A stretch of 64,000 nt of DNA from Burkholderia pyrrocinia. GTDB taxonomy: Bacteria; Pseudomonadota; Gammaproteobacteria; Burkholderiales; Burkholderiaceae. The stretch is from the NCBI RefSeq assembly GCF_022809715.1, contig NZ_CP094459.1, positions 1,860,001 through 1,924,000 on the forward strand, read 5' to 3'. Positions 26,873 to 35,444 of the stretch are shown piece by piece. The position numbers were made by a program, and so were the translations under genes. The stretch's first letter is position 1; every line of letters starts with the position of its first letter. Under the pieces are notes generated by a model. The model was given only the letters and a program-made list of their open reading frames with translations. It did no database searches and had not been told where the DNA came from.

Positions 26873-28336
26873 TTACACCGGATTGATTTCGTCCTGGCTG
26901 CGCCGCGTGGTCAGCGGCCCGAGCACGCGCAGCGTGATGGCGACGATGCCGAGCGCGACCGAGATCACGCCGAACATCGCGCCCGCGCCGTAGCTGCCGA
27001 GCACCGGCAGCAGCACGAACGGCAGCGCGCCGCTGACGATGCGCGACAGCGAGTATGTGCTGCCGATTGCCGTCGAGCGCACGCGTGCCGGGAAAATCTC
27101 GGCCTGGTACACGTGATACGCGTTGCTGAACACGTTCGACGCGCAGGTCGTCAGCAATCCGAAGCCGACGATCAGCGCGGTATTGCCCGAGTACGCGAAG
27201 CACAGCCCGAATACGGCGATCGACAGGATCGACGCGATCACGAGCGTGCGGCGTTCGATCCAGTTGAGCAGCGGGATCGACAGCAGCGAGCCGATCGGAT
27301 AACCGACGAACGACAGCGCGATGAACAGCGTGCTGTCCGTCACGTCGAAGCCGCGGCTTTTCACGACCGTGCCGGCCAGCGTGCCGAAGCCGTAATAGCC
27401 GAAGCCCTGGAACAGGTGAAAGATCGCGAGCATCAGGTAGCGCGCGCCGTAGGGCTCGCGACGCAGCAGCGCGATGCGCTCGCCGAGCCCGAGCGGCCGT
27501 TGCGGCTCGGCCGATTCCGCGAAGTGCTCGGGCACGCGCACGCCGGTGCCTTCCGCAAAGCGCCGCAGCGCCGCGTGCGCGTCGGCGGTGCGGCCTTGCG
27601 CGAGCAGCCAGCGCGGGCTCTCCGGCAGACGGTGCTGGACGAGCAGCACGTACACGGCGCCGAGGCTGCCGATCGCGAGGATGATGCGCCAGCCGGCGAC
27701 GCCGGCCACATGCAGCGGGTTCAGCCACAGCGCGAGGAAGCCGACGAGCGGCACCGCGACATAGGAAGTCGTATAGGCCCACGCGGCGAGCCGCCCGCGC
27801 TTTTCCTTCGGCAGGATTTCGGACAGGAAGCTGTCGGCGACCGGATAGATCGCGCCGACGCCGATGCCGGTCAGGAAGCGGCACGCGACGAGCATGTCGG
27901 CATTCACCGAGAACGCGCCGACCAGCGAGAACGCGCTGTACCACACGAGCGTCAGCAGGAACGCCTTGCGCCGGCCGATGCGGTCGGCGAGGCTGCCGAG
28001 GCACATCGCGCCGACGAACATCCCGATGAATGCCGATGCCAGCAGCAGCTTGAAATCGGTGCTCTGCCGGCTCAACCCGTATTCGTTCTGCAACGCCGAG
28101 CCGATCGTGCTGACGAGGAAGATCTCGTACATGTCGAAGAACAGTCCGATGCCGATCACCCACACGACGAACCGGTGCAATGCACCGACCGGCAGGTCGT
28201 CCATGAAATCGCCGAGCGTGACGCGGCGCGCGGGGAGGGCCGCCGCATCGGCGCCGACGCCGGCGGAAGCGGCCGGCGGCCGTGCGGACGCGGGGCCGCC
28301 CGCGTTGCCGCCCAGATCGAGGGATTGGCTGTTCAT
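26873..28336 (-). CDS. MFS transporter, sugar/organic acid porter type
   Basis: A 487-residue major facilitator of the sugar-porter branch. The cytoplasmic signature is LADRIGRRKAFLLTL (near residue 135), and the PESPRW motif of sugar porters appears as LPESPRWLLAQG (near 250). Twelve hydrophobic segments are seen; the N-terminal 45 residues are polar. Start ATG is preceded by AGGAGAC. Its upstream region has a near-copy (CTTTCC-N5-AGAAAG) of the operator found at the CoA-transferase promoter, so it likely imports the acid degraded by the 20897-25811 enzymes. Confidence 0.88.
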   Translation of the reverse strand: MNSQSLDLGGNAGGPASARPPAASAGVGADAAALPARRVTLGDFMDDLPVGALHRFVVWVIGIGLFFDMYEIFLVSTIGSALQNEYGLSRQSTDFKLLLASAFIGMFVGAMCLGSLADRIGRRKAFLLTLVWYSAFSLVGAFSVNADMLVACRFLTGIGVGAIYPVADSFLSEILPKEKRGRLAAWAYTTSYVAVPLVGFLALWLNPLHVAGVAGWRIILAIGSLGAVYVLLVQHRLPESPRWLLAQGRTADAHAALRRFAEGTGVRVPEHFAESAEPQRPLGLGERIALLRREPYGARYLMLAIFHLFQGFGYYGFGTLAGTVVKSRGFDVTDSTLFIALSFVGYPIGSLLSIPLLNWIERRTLVIASILSIAVFGLCFAYSGNTALIVGFGLLTTCASNVFSNAYHVYQAEIFPARVRSTAIGSTYSLSRIVSGALPFVLLPVLGSYGAGAMFGVISVALGIVAITLRVLGPLTTRRSQDEINPV

Positions 28337-28753
28337 CGTGTCTCCTGATTATCGATATGCCGTGGCGCGCGGCCCGGCCGTTCGCGGCCGGCATGATGCG
28401 TCCGGCCGCACGATAGGGCGGCACGCACCGCAACGCCCATGAAAGGGCCGGCTGCGCGGGCCGCACCGATCGTCCGACACATGGTGGGCGAATCGGCGGC
28501 ACGCGATAATTGCGGATGTTTCAAGCGTCCTTTCCCGCTCAGAAAGGGTACGTACGCGCGGCGGGCGTCATTCGCGAGGGAAGGCCGGTGCGGCCTGCGC
28601 GGCGCGCGGTTGCGCACCGGATCCGGGCCGCTCCCTTGCAACCGGGCGGGCCGGGAAAACCATGAGGCGCGTTACGTGTTGCTAACGGACGATTCCGGCC
28701 GCTGCGGCGGTTCAAGGCGGAGACGCCGCAAAAACGCGTATGACGCCACTTCG
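28337..28753. other. gene-free stretch at the edge of an AT-richer insert
   Basis: 417 bases with no supported gene. It carries the third operator copy (28530-28546). Base composition falls towards 28750, where the foreign-looking hydrolase gene ends. Confidence 0.5.
28530..28546. promoter_or_regulatory. operator copy 3, CTTTCC-N5-AGAAAG
   Basis: One mismatch from the perfect repeats at 21970 and 22037, with the same 5-base centre. It is 194 bases upstream of the MFS start, so the promoter of that gene would have a long leader. Confidence 0.5.
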
Positions 28754-29827
28754 TCAAGAACATCCGATAGCGCCATCCTGACGCATCTTCGCCATGGGCT
28801 CTGTAAAGGCGAGTACAGTTCGGAGAAATTTTTCCCTGTCCGGTCCCGGCTGGAGATTGGCATAATGGGAGGCTCCGGCGAGCTCGATAAATTGAGCTGA
28901 CGCCGCATTGATCAGATATGCCAATAATGTTTGGGCATCGGCAGATCGCGACCAAAAATCATTTCCTGATCGCAGAATCAAGACATGAGAGCGAATAAAT
29001 GAAGCGTCGAAAATCTGTCGGCCGTTAACCATCAACAAGGTATCGGCAAATGGTCCGGTGGGATACCTAAAGCTCGCGGGTGTACGCGTATCTGCAGTTG
29101 GATCCCCTTCCATGGCCAGTGCAACATAGCGCGTGAGAAAAGCTGGATCGATCCCATCGTTGCGCCAGCGGCCGGCGAGTGCATCGGCGGTCGACAACTG
29201 GTATGCGCCGTAGTGCTTGCGATTCAGCTCCGCCGGATGCTGTGGATCGCCAAATTCCGCCTGCAGGCTCCATCCACCCGGCGGACCGCCGTATGCACCG
29301 TTGTAATAAACCAGGTACGTGATGCTGTCGGGATAAAGGGATGCATAGTGTCCAAGCCATTGAGACCCGGTCGCCCAGCCCATCGCTGCCAGGCGCGTCT
29401 CGCCCGGATTTCGGCGTTTGATGTCCTTTACCACAGCGGCAATATCGCGCACCGCTTCGTTGGACCGGACTGCAGGCGGGGCGGCGAACTGTCCGCCTTT
29501 CAATTCCGCAGGAAAATCTGATCTCCCGAACCCGCGTACATCCATCAGATACAGGCGATGTCCCGCTTTTGCGAGTTCCTCCGCCGTTGACGAGCTGGGC
29601 GCATTGACGTCCCAACTCGCTAATACGCCCGGCCGGCCGCCGTTGACCAGGAGCATCGGGCCGCGATCCGAACATGCCCGAGTATCACGAATTTCTCGTA
29701 CGAAAATGTGTAGGCCATCTTCGCCCGGAATCGTGTAGTCCCGACGAATGATCTCCGCATACGTCTGGTGTGACGACAGGGCAGACAGACTGAGCAGCGT
29801 AGCGAAGGCAATTTGAGAGTGGCGCAC
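28754..29827 (-). CDS. secreted alpha/beta hydrolase
   Basis: A 357-residue hydrolase starting at a GTG whose product has a signal peptide (RHSQIAFATLLSLSALSSHQTYA). The body shows an alpha/beta fold: MLLVNGGRPGVLASWD (HG-type oxyanion region), LYLMDVRGFGRSD, and GWATGSQWLGHY at the nucleophile elbow, where a threonine replaces the usual serine (G-W-A-T-G). A late GASHYANLQPG supplies a histidine. An ATG at 29887 gives a longer product without a better ribosome binding site. DNA here is clearly AT-richer than around it, suggesting transfer. The gene is divergent from a LysR gene 93 bases away. Esterase/peptidase activity is uncertain because of the elbow residue. Confidence 0.7.
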   Translation of the reverse strand: MRHSQIAFATLLSLSALSSHQTYAEIIRRDYTIPGEDGLHIFVREIRDTRACSDRGPMLLVNGGRPGVLASWDVNAPSSSTAEELAKAGHRLYLMDVRGFGRSDFPAELKGGQFAAPPAVRSNEAVRDIAAVVKDIKRRNPGETRLAAMGWATGSQWLGHYASLYPDSITYLVYYNGAYGGPPGGWSLQAEFGDPQHPAELNRKHYGAYQLSTADALAGRWRNDGIDPAFLTRYVALAMEGDPTADTRTPASFRYPTGPFADTLLMVNGRQIFDASFIRSHVLILRSGNDFWSRSADAQTLLAYLINAASAQFIELAGASHYANLQPGPDREKFLRTVLAFTEPMAKMRQDGAIGCS

Positions 29828-29920
29828 GGACGTTTCCAGGTAAAGGGAGTCAGCTCCATTGTCTGGCCAGATTAGTAACGCATCCATGCTGCTGGTGAGG
29901 TTTTTTGATATCGTGGTGAT

Positions 29921-30802
29921 ATGGAACTTCGTCATCTGCGCCACTTTCTTGCTGTCGCGGCAGAGTTGCACATGGGGCGTGCCGCCCAGAGCCTCGGAAT
30001 GGCACAACCACCGCTCAGCCAATCGATCGCGCGCCTCGAAAAGGAGCTCGGAGTTCCGCTCTTCGTCCGGGCTCATCGGCGTTTGAGCCTGACCGCGGCC
30101 GGTATGGCTTTTCGTGAGGAAGCCCAAGCGTCTGTCCATCATGCAGAATGCGCAGCCGCCTTCGCGCGATCGGCATCGCTCGGAGAAGCTGGGGTGATCC
30201 GGATCGGCTTCGATTCGGCCGCGCTCTATCAGCACTTACCGCAGCGATTGCTGGCCTTGAAGGCACAATATCCAGCGATCCACCCTGATCTGAAGGAACT
30301 CTCGACTAATGATCAGCTCGAGGCCTTGGCAGGCGGGGTTATTGATATCGGATTCGCCCATCCGCCATTCAGCACCAGGAACGCTCTGGTAGTTCACGAT
30401 TTCCCCGCTGAAATCAGCATGGCCGTTCTGTTCGACGACGGCGCGACCGGCGATATCACGTTAACGGAAATTGCCGAACAGGGGTTGATTCTCTTTCCCG
30501 CTCGACAGGGCCCCGTACTTCACGCTCAGATTCTGGAAGTATTTGCCACGGCGGGACTCGAAGTCAGAATCGCTGCCGAAGCCAACCGTGCTTTAACCAT
30601 GTTGTCGCTCGTCTCGGCGAAACTCGGCGCGACAATTCTGCCGGCTTCGACAAAGCGACTTCAGTTCACTGGTGTGCGGTTTGCGCATATTTGCGATGCA
30701 GCGATGCCGAAATGGCCGCTGTCCATGGTGACGAGACGCGACCAGACTTCTCGTCTGGTCAGAAAAGTATGGCAACTGTTCGTGGAAGCACAAGGTAAAT
30801 AG
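29921..30802 (+). CDS. LysR-type transcriptional regulator
   Basis: A 293-residue LysR regulator. It begins MELRHLRHFLAVAAELHMGRAAQSLGMAQPPLSQSIARLE, the typical helix-turn-helix of the BenM/CatM-like branch, followed by an effector domain. It is transcribed away from the secreted hydrolase gene and likely controls it. Codon use and base composition match the hydrolase, not the flanking genes, so the two were probably acquired together. No operator was identified with confidence in the short gap. Confidence 0.88.
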   Translation: MELRHLRHFLAVAAELHMGRAAQSLGMAQPPLSQSIARLEKELGVPLFVRAHRRLSLTAAGMAFREEAQASVHHAECAAAFARSASLGEAGVIRIGFDSAALYQHLPQRLLALKAQYPAIHPDLKELSTNDQLEALAGGVIDIGFAHPPFSTRNALVVHDFPAEISMAVLFDDGATGDITLTEIAEQGLILFPARQGPVLHAQILEVFATAGLEVRIAAEANRALTMLSLVSAKLGATILPASTKRLQFTGVRFAHICDAAMPKWPLSMVTRRDQTSRLVRKVWQLFVEAQGK

Positions 30803-30880
30803 GATTGGACCATCGGCGAATGGCAGAACGATCCCTTAACGTACGTAAAAATCCGCTTCTTGAGCGCACCCCTGACCGAC

Positions 30881-31981
30881 ATGAATCACCCGACCGATAA
30901 CCGGACGCTGTTGCGCACGCTCGGCATTCGCACACCGATCGTCCAGGCGCCGATGGCCGGCGTCAGCACGCCGGCGCTGGCCGCCGCCGTGTCGAACGCG
31001 GGCGGGCTCGGCTCGCTCGGCGTCGGCGCGACGAACGCCGACGGCGCGCGCAAGATGATCCGCGACACGCGCGCGCTCACCGACCGGCCGTTCAACATCA
31101 ACGTGTTCTGCCATCGTCCGGCCCGCGCCGACGCGGCCGTCGAACGCGCGTGGCTCGACTGGCTCGCGCCGGCGTTCCGCGCATACGGTGCAACGCCGCC
31201 CGCATCGCTGTCGGAGATCTATACGAGCTTCGTCGCGGACGACGCAATGCAGGCGATGCTCGCCGAAGAAAAGCCGGCCGTCGTCAGCTTCCATTTCGGG
31301 CTGCCGTCCGCGGACGTGATCGCCGCGCTGAAGCGCGCGGGCATCACGCTGTTCGCGACCGCGACGAATCTCGACGAAGCGCGGCAGATCGCCGCCGCCG
31401 GCATCGACGCGATCGTCGCGCAGGGCATTGAAGCCGGCGGGCACCGCGGCGTGTTCGATTCGACCGCCCACGACGACCGCCTCGGCACGTTCGCGCTGAC
31501 GCGCCTGATCGTGCGCGAATGCGCGCTGCCCGTGATCGCTGCCGGCGGCATCATGGACGGCGAAGGCATCGCCGCCGCGCTGGCGCTCGGCGCGCAGGCC
31601 GCGCAGCTCGGCACCGCGTTCGTCGCCTGCCCGGAGACGTCGATCGACGACGGTTATCGCCGCGCGATCCTCGGCGACGCGGCGCGCCGCACGACGTTTA
31701 CGTCCGCGATCTCGGGCCGGCTCGCGCGCGGTATCGCGAACCGGCTGACCGCGCTCGGCGACGACCCGCACGCGCCGGCCACGCCCGCGTATCCGATCGC
31801 GTACGACGCGGGCAAGGCGCTGCATGCGGCCGCGAAGGCGCAGGGCGAATTCGGCTACGGCGCGCAGTGGGCCGGGCAGGCGGCGCCGCTCGTCCGCTCG
31901 CTGCCGGCCGCCGAGCTGTTCGCGACGCTCGAGCGCGAAACGCGGGCCGCGATCGAGCGCCTGCAGCACGCGCTGGACTGA
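30881..31981 (+). CDS. nitronate monooxygenase-like flavoprotein
   Basis: A 366-residue FMN-dependent TIM-barrel protein of the 2-nitropropane dioxygenase family. Conserved features include [29 protein letters not shown] at the N-terminus, [11 protein letters not shown] (flavin-binding with the catalytic His), AAGGIMDG, and [16 protein letters not shown]. It oxidises alkyl nitronates such as propionate 3-nitronate, or serves as an enoyl reductase in related proteins. The ATG at 30881 is used; a TTG seven codons upstream is possible. It stands alone just downstream of the AT-richer insert, with normal codon use. Confidence 0.88.
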   Translation: MNHPTDNRTLLRTLGIRTPIVQAPMAGVSTPALAAAVSNAGGLGSLGVGATNADGARKMIRDTRALTDRPFNINVFCHRPARADAAVERAWLDWLAPAFRAYGATPPASLSEIYTSFVADDAMQAMLAEEKPAVVSFHFGLPSADVIAALKRAGITLFATATNLDEARQIAAAGIDAIVAQGIEAGGHRGVFDSTAHDDRLGTFALTRLIVRECALPVIAAGGIMDGEGIAAALALGAQAAQLGTAFVACPETSIDDGYRRAILGDAARRTTFTSAISGRLARGIANRLTALGDDPHAPATPAYPIAYDAGKALHAAAKAQGEFGYGAQWAGQAAPLVRSLPAAELFATLERETRAAIERLQHALD

Positions 31982-32166
31982 TCGCGTTCGGCCGGCAAGC
32001 CGCCCGCACGTGCCGGCGATCCGTGCTTCAGATCGCCGCGCCGAACGTGTTCCGTCTGCCATCGATTTGCAATGCTCTGTATCTGCGCGAACCGCGGATA
32101 CAGAGCGATACAAAGCAGGTTCGGGCGTCCGCTATAAAGCAGGCATGACTTCTTAGAGAGCACATC

Positions 32167-32538
32167 ATGTCTGCAACCTGGTTCAAAGGGTCCTGCCATT
32201 GCGGGGCCGTCAAATTCGAAGTGAAAGCGGCCATTGCGCCGGCGGTTCGCTGCAACTGCAGCCTGTGCCGTCGCCGCGGCGCGCTGATGAGCCCGATGTT
32301 TCCCGCTGACCACCTGAAGATCGTCGAAGGCGAGGGCGCACTGACGTGCTACAGCTTCAACACGCACACGGCCCGCCACTATTTCTGCAGCCGTTGCGGC
32401 GTCTATCCGTTCCATCAGACACGCATGGACCCCGCATGCTGGCGCGTCAATCTCGGCTGCCTCGACGGCGTCGATCCGTATGCGCTCGACGCAACCGTCG
32501 CAAACGGCGCGAGCCTGTCGGTCGTGGAGGACGCATGA
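32167..32538 (+). CDS. GFA/CENP-V domain zinc protein
   Basis: A 123-residue protein of the glutathione-dependent formaldehyde-activating family. Zinc-binding cysteines are seen in GSCHCGAVKF (10, 12), CNCSLC (29, 31, 34) and YFCSRCGVYPFHQ. The GCLDGVDPYALD segment near the C-terminus is typical. The biochemical role of most members, other than Gfa/CENP-V, is unclear. Start ATG follows AGAGAGCAC. Its stop overlaps the start of a 42-codon frame by ATGA. Confidence 0.88.
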   Translation: MSATWFKGSCHCGAVKFEVKAAIAPAVRCNCSLCRRRGALMSPMFPADHLKIVEGEGALTCYSFNTHTARHYFCSRCGVYPFHQTRMDPACWRVNLGCLDGVDPYALDATVANGASLSVVEDA

Positions 32539-32663
32539 AACGCTGGCTGATGATCCTGCTGTTTGCCGCAGGCGGGCTCGCGACCGAAATCGCGCATCCG
32601 GTGCAATGCTCGCTGCTGTCGGAAAGCCGGTTGCAATCCGGCAAGCGCCGCAGGCAGGACTGA
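32535..32663 (+). CDS. small protein, coupled to the GFA gene
   Basis: A 42-residue frame beginning MKRWLMILLFAAGGLATEIA, a signal-peptide or membrane-anchor-like sequence, and ending in a basic tail GKRRRQD. It starts inside the GFA stop (ATGA) and has GGAGG (32526-32530) at good spacing. No family is recognised. The coupling and ribosome binding site make it plausible, but such a short frame could be fortuitous. Confidence 0.45.
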   Translation: MKRWLMILLFAAGGLATEIAHPVQCSLLSESRLQSGKRRRQD

Positions 32664-32723
32664 CGGCGGCGATCCGGCCGCGTTGCACCATCCCGTCGCT
32701 TCATCGACACCGATTTATCATGC

Positions 32724-32752
32724 TTCCGATAAGATCGCACGCGATATATAAT
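32724..32752 (+). promoter_or_regulatory. ohrR promoter with overlapping operator
   Basis: TTCCGA (32724-32729), 17 bases, then a perfect TATAAT (32747-32752). Between them lies the inverted repeat ATCGCACGCGAT (32734-32745). The ten bases CGCACGCGAT recur in the palindrome at 34194-34218, and related repeats precede ohr. Placement between -35 and -10 fits autorepression by OhrR. Confidence 0.7.
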
Positions 32753-32791
32753 GCGTCTATCTGCGGCCGTTCGCGTCGCTGGAGGAAGTTC

Positions 32792-33247
32792 ATGAAACCG
32801 ACCGAAGCACCATCGCCCGCCGCGCCGAAGCTGTCCGAGTTCCTGTGTTTTGCGATCTACTCGGCGAACCTCGCGTTCGGCAAGGCGTACAAGCCGATCC
32901 TCGACGAGCTCGGCCTCACCTATACGCAATACATCACGATCATTGCGCTGTGGGAGCAGGACAACCAGACGGTCGGCCAGCTCGGCGAGAAGCTGTTCCT
33001 CGAATCCAATACGCTGACGCCGATCCTGAAGAAGCTCGAGGCGATGGGTTACCTGGAGCGGCACCGCGATCCGTCGGACGAGCGCCAGGTGCTCGTCAGC
33101 CTGACGAAGAGCGGCCGGCGCGTGCGCGAGAAGGGGCTCGACATGAACCTGGTCGAAGCCACCGGGTTGAAGCCGGACGAATTCGCGAAGGTGCAGAAGG
33201 CGATCGTCACGCTGCGCGGCAACCTGATCCGGTCGACCGAAGACTAA
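32792..33247 (+). CDS. ohrR: organic hydroperoxide sensor, MarR family
   Basis: A 151-residue MarR-family repressor closely matching OhrR: EFLCFAIYSANLAFGKAYKPILDELGLTYTQY, with the peroxide-sensing Cys19 in LCFAIYS and the two tyrosines that hydrogen-bond it (YS and TYTQY). The wing-helix region is NTLTPILKKLEAMGYLER then DERQVLVSLT. OhrR represses ohr until organic peroxides oxidise the cysteine. Start ATG follows GGAGGAAG. The ohr gene lies 2.2 kb away on the other strand, with intervening DUF4148 genes; shared operator motifs tie them together. Confidence 0.9.
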   Translation: MKPTEAPSPAAPKLSEFLCFAIYSANLAFGKAYKPILDELGLTYTQYITIIALWEQDNQTVGQLGEKLFLESNTLTPILKKLEAMGYLERHRDPSDERQVLVSLTKSGRRVREKGLDMNLVEATGLKPDEFAKVQKAIVTLRGNLIRSTED

Positions 33248-33260
33248 ACACACTGGCAAC

Positions 33261-33293
33261 AAGCGGCCGACGCGCGTATCGCGTCGGCCGCTT
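33261..33293. terminator. bidirectional intrinsic terminator
   Basis: A perfect 14-base stem (AAGCGGCCGACGCG with its complement) and a 5-base loop, sitting between the convergent ohrR and GNAT genes. On the minus strand the stem is followed by TTGTTG. Confidence 0.75.
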
Positions 33294-33295
33294 CG

Positions 33296-34012
33296 TCATG
33301 CGTGTTCGTCGCCCAGCACCAGCAGGTTCATTTCGCGACGGACGACAAAACCAAGCGCGAGATAGCGTTCGATCGCGACCTCGTTTGACGTGAGGACGTG
33401 CAGGAACGGTGTTTCCGCGCGCGCACCGATCGCCGCAATCAACGACCGGATCAACCGTGCCGCAAGCCCTTGCCGCCGAAACGCGGCATCCACGCAGACG
33501 GCGCTGATCTCGGTATACCCGTCGACCTGCATCCGCTCGCCGGCCATCGCCGCCAGCCGGCCTTCGCTGCGTACGCCGATATAGTCGCCAAGCTCGATCG
33601 TGCGCGGGCCGAACGGGCCGGGCTGCGCGGCCGTGGTCAGCGCGAGCATGTCCGGCACGTCGGCTTCGGCGAGCGCGACATGCTCCGATGCATGCGCCGG
33701 ATCGGGTGTCCGTTGCCAGATCATTTGAAGCAACGTCGCGCGCCGGAGCACCGACAATCCCGCCGGCGGCCGGATCTCGTCCGGCGTGACCAGCGCCGCC
33801 GGCCCGTGCGCGGCGATCAGTTCGCGCAACGCGTCGAACGATGTCGGGCTCGCGTCGGCGATCGCGGCGAACGGCGCAATGGCCGCGGGAAACCGCCGCG
33901 CGCGGTCGCTGCCGAGCGCAAAGCGGCGCTGTTTTCCCGTGAGCGCGTTCCAGACGACATGGTCGAGCGGGTGTGCGCCGCCTGTCGTGTTTCCGGTCGT
34001 GGCTTCCGGCAT
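33296..34012 (-). CDS. GNAT-family N-acetyltransferase
   Basis: A 238-residue protein whose C-terminal half is a GNAT domain. The acetyl-CoA loop reads VDAAFRRQGLAARLIRSLI, preceded by YTEISAVCV and followed by LHVLTSNEVAIERYLALGFVVRREM. The N-terminal 110 residues (HPLDHVVWNALTGKQRRFALG) are typical of a two-domain GNAT subfamily annotated as FR47-like. Start ATG at 34012 follows GAGGAGCAG. A 25-base near-palindrome 180 bases upstream resembles the OhrR operators, so it may belong to the peroxide response. Acceptor substrate unknown. Confidence 0.85.
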   Translation of the reverse strand: MPEATTGNTTGGAHPLDHVVWNALTGKQRRFALGSDRARRFPAAIAPFAAIADASPTSFDALRELIAAHGPAALVTPDEIRPPAGLSVLRRATLLQMIWQRTPDPAHASEHVALAEADVPDMLALTTAAQPGPFGPRTIELGDYIGVRSEGRLAAMAGERMQVDGYTEISAVCVDAAFRRQGLAARLIRSLIAAIGARAETPFLHVLTSNEVAIERYLALGFVVRREMNLLVLGDEHA

Positions 34013-34193
34013 CGGCTGCTCCTCGATTGAAGATTTCGTGCCGCACAGAATAGACCGGATCGGCCGGGCAGGTAGCCCCGCAACGACATGGATCGCGTCA
34101 TTGGCCTGACGCGCGTGCGCTGGCCTTCTTCGTTCTCGACGAATCCATAACCGGAAGACGTCGATGCAAATCAGGGCGCCCCAAATAGAAAAG

Positions 34194-34218
34194 CGCACGC
34201 GATTAAATCGCATGCGCC
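34194..34218. promoter_or_regulatory. 25-base near-perfect palindrome, candidate OhrR site
   Basis: Arms GCGCACGCGATT and AATCGCATGCGC around a central A; 11 of 12 arm positions pair. It shares CGCACGCGAT with the ohrR promoter and CGATTAAATCG with the ohr upstream region. It lies between the GNAT start and the first DUF4148 stop. Confidence 0.6.
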
Positions 34219-34259
34219 TTATGTGGCGGACGTGGACGGCCGATTCCGTCGTGCAATGC

Positions 34260-34592
34260 TCAATGACCGAAATAAATCGAGCGCTCGGCCGTGCGAACCG
34301 CGCTGCGGCTGCCGGACTGCGTTGTCGCGCCATCCGCGTCGTTGCCGTAACCGGACGCCATCGTATCGGCTGCGGCTACGCCGTTATCGCGAATCCGGCT
34401 CAGCGCCGCCTGGAGATTGTCCGGGTAGTTCGGATCGTTGGGGCGGTTCGGCAGGTAGCCGGCCTGCTGCAACGCGGCCAGTTCCGCACGCACCTGCGCA
34501 CGCGTCACGGTACTTTCGCTGGCATTCGCCGGCGCGACGACGGCGGCCGACACGGCAACGAGGAGGGCGGCAATCAGTTGGGTTTTCATCAT
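34260..34592 (-). CDS. DUF4148 secreted protein, paralogue 1
   Basis: A 110-residue exported protein: signal peptide MMKTQLIAALLVAVSAAVVAPANA, then the DUF4148 core TVTRAQVRAELAALQQAGY followed by a PNDPNYPDNLQAALSRI segment and the C-terminal AERSIYFGH. Function unknown; such proteins are abundant in Burkholderia and often stress or biofilm responsive. Two closely similar copies follow upstream at 34667 and 35052, all on the same strand. GAGGTGA precedes the double ATG; the second ATG has the better spacing. Confidence 0.85.
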   Translation of the reverse strand: MMKTQLIAALLVAVSAAVVAPANASESTVTRAQVRAELAALQQAGYLPNRPNDPNYPDNLQAALSRIRDNGVAAADTMASGYGNDADGATTQSGSRSAVRTAERSIYFGH

Positions 34593-34666
34593 TCACCTCG
34601 ACAAGAAAAAAGGAATTCAGCGGTTGCGCGCCGCACGCCGGCAACCGGCGCCGTTCGCGGTTTCGT

Positions 34667-34996
34667 TCAATGACCGAAGTAGATCGAGCGCTCGGCGATG
34701 CGCGTCGCGGGCCGGCTGCCCGACTGCGTGGCGGCGACGGCTTCGCGGCCGTAACCGGATGCCGATGCATCGGCCGTCACGGCGTCGTTTGCGTGAACGC
34801 GTGTCAGTGCGGCCTGCAGGTCGTCCGGATAGTGCGGATCGTTCGCGCGTCCCGGCCGATAGCCGGCTTGTTCGAGCTGCACGAGTTCGGCACGCACCTG
34901 CGCGCGGGACACGACGGCTTCATCGGCAAACGCCGGGACGGCAACGGCGGCCGAAACGGCCACGAGAACGGCAGCGATCAGTTGGGTTTTCATCAT
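34667..34996 (-). CDS. DUF4148 secreted protein, paralogue 2
   Basis: A 109-residue member of the tandem trio. The signal peptide is almost identical to paralogue 1 (MMKTQLIAAVLVAVSAAVAVPAFA). The core reads VVSRAQVRAELVQLEQAGYRPGRANDPHYP and the C-terminus again AERSIYFGH. The region between it and its neighbours is about 60-75 bases, so all three could form one transcript. The highly similar leader DNA (GAGGTGAATGATGAAAACC) points to recent duplication. Confidence 0.85.
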   Translation of the reverse strand: MMKTQLIAAVLVAVSAAVAVPAFADEAVVSRAQVRAELVQLEQAGYRPGRANDPHYPDDLQAALTRVHANDAVTADASASGYGREAVAATQSGSRPATRIAERSIYFGH

Positions 34997-35051
34997 TCAC
35001 CTCGGAACAGGAATAAAAAGAATTCAGGGGTCACGTACTGGCGCACGACGC

Positions 35052-35381
35052 TCAATGACCGAAATACACCGAGCGTTCGGCCACGCTGACCGCATGCCGG
35101 CGGCCCGATTGCGCCGCGGCATCGCCGTTGCTGCCGTAGCTGGATGCCTGCTCGTTGGCCGCGACGGCATCGGCCGCATGGATCTGCGCCAGCGCAGCCT
35201 GCAGATCGTTCGGATAGGTTGCGTCGGTGGCGCGATTCAGCGGATAACCGGCCGTTTGAAGCTGCGCGAGTTCGGCGCGCACCTGCGCACGCGTCACGGC
35301 GGTTTCGTTTGCAAACGCCGGTGCGGCAACAGCGGCCGAAACGGCGACGAGAAGGGCGGAGATCAATCGGGTATTCATCAT
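35052..35381 (-). CDS. DUF4148 secreted protein, paralogue 3
   Basis: A 109-residue paralogue: signal MMNTRLISALLVAVSAAVAAPAFA, core AVTRAQVRAELAQLQTAGYPLNRATDATYP, C-terminus AERSVYFGH. It is the first of the three in transcriptional order, directly downstream of ohr (63-base gap), so ohr and the trio may be co-transcribed and share peroxide control. It is slightly more divergent than the other two copies. Confidence 0.85.
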   Translation of the reverse strand: MMNTRLISALLVAVSAAVAAPAFANETAVTRAQVRAELAQLQTAGYPLNRATDATYPNDLQAALAQIHAADAVAANEQASSYGSNGDAAAQSGRRHAVSVAERSVYFGH

Positions 35382-35444
35382 TTGCCTCTATGGGAAAAGA
35401 GTCGGGAGTTCGGCAGGGCGGCGCTCGGCCGCCCGATGCCGCAT

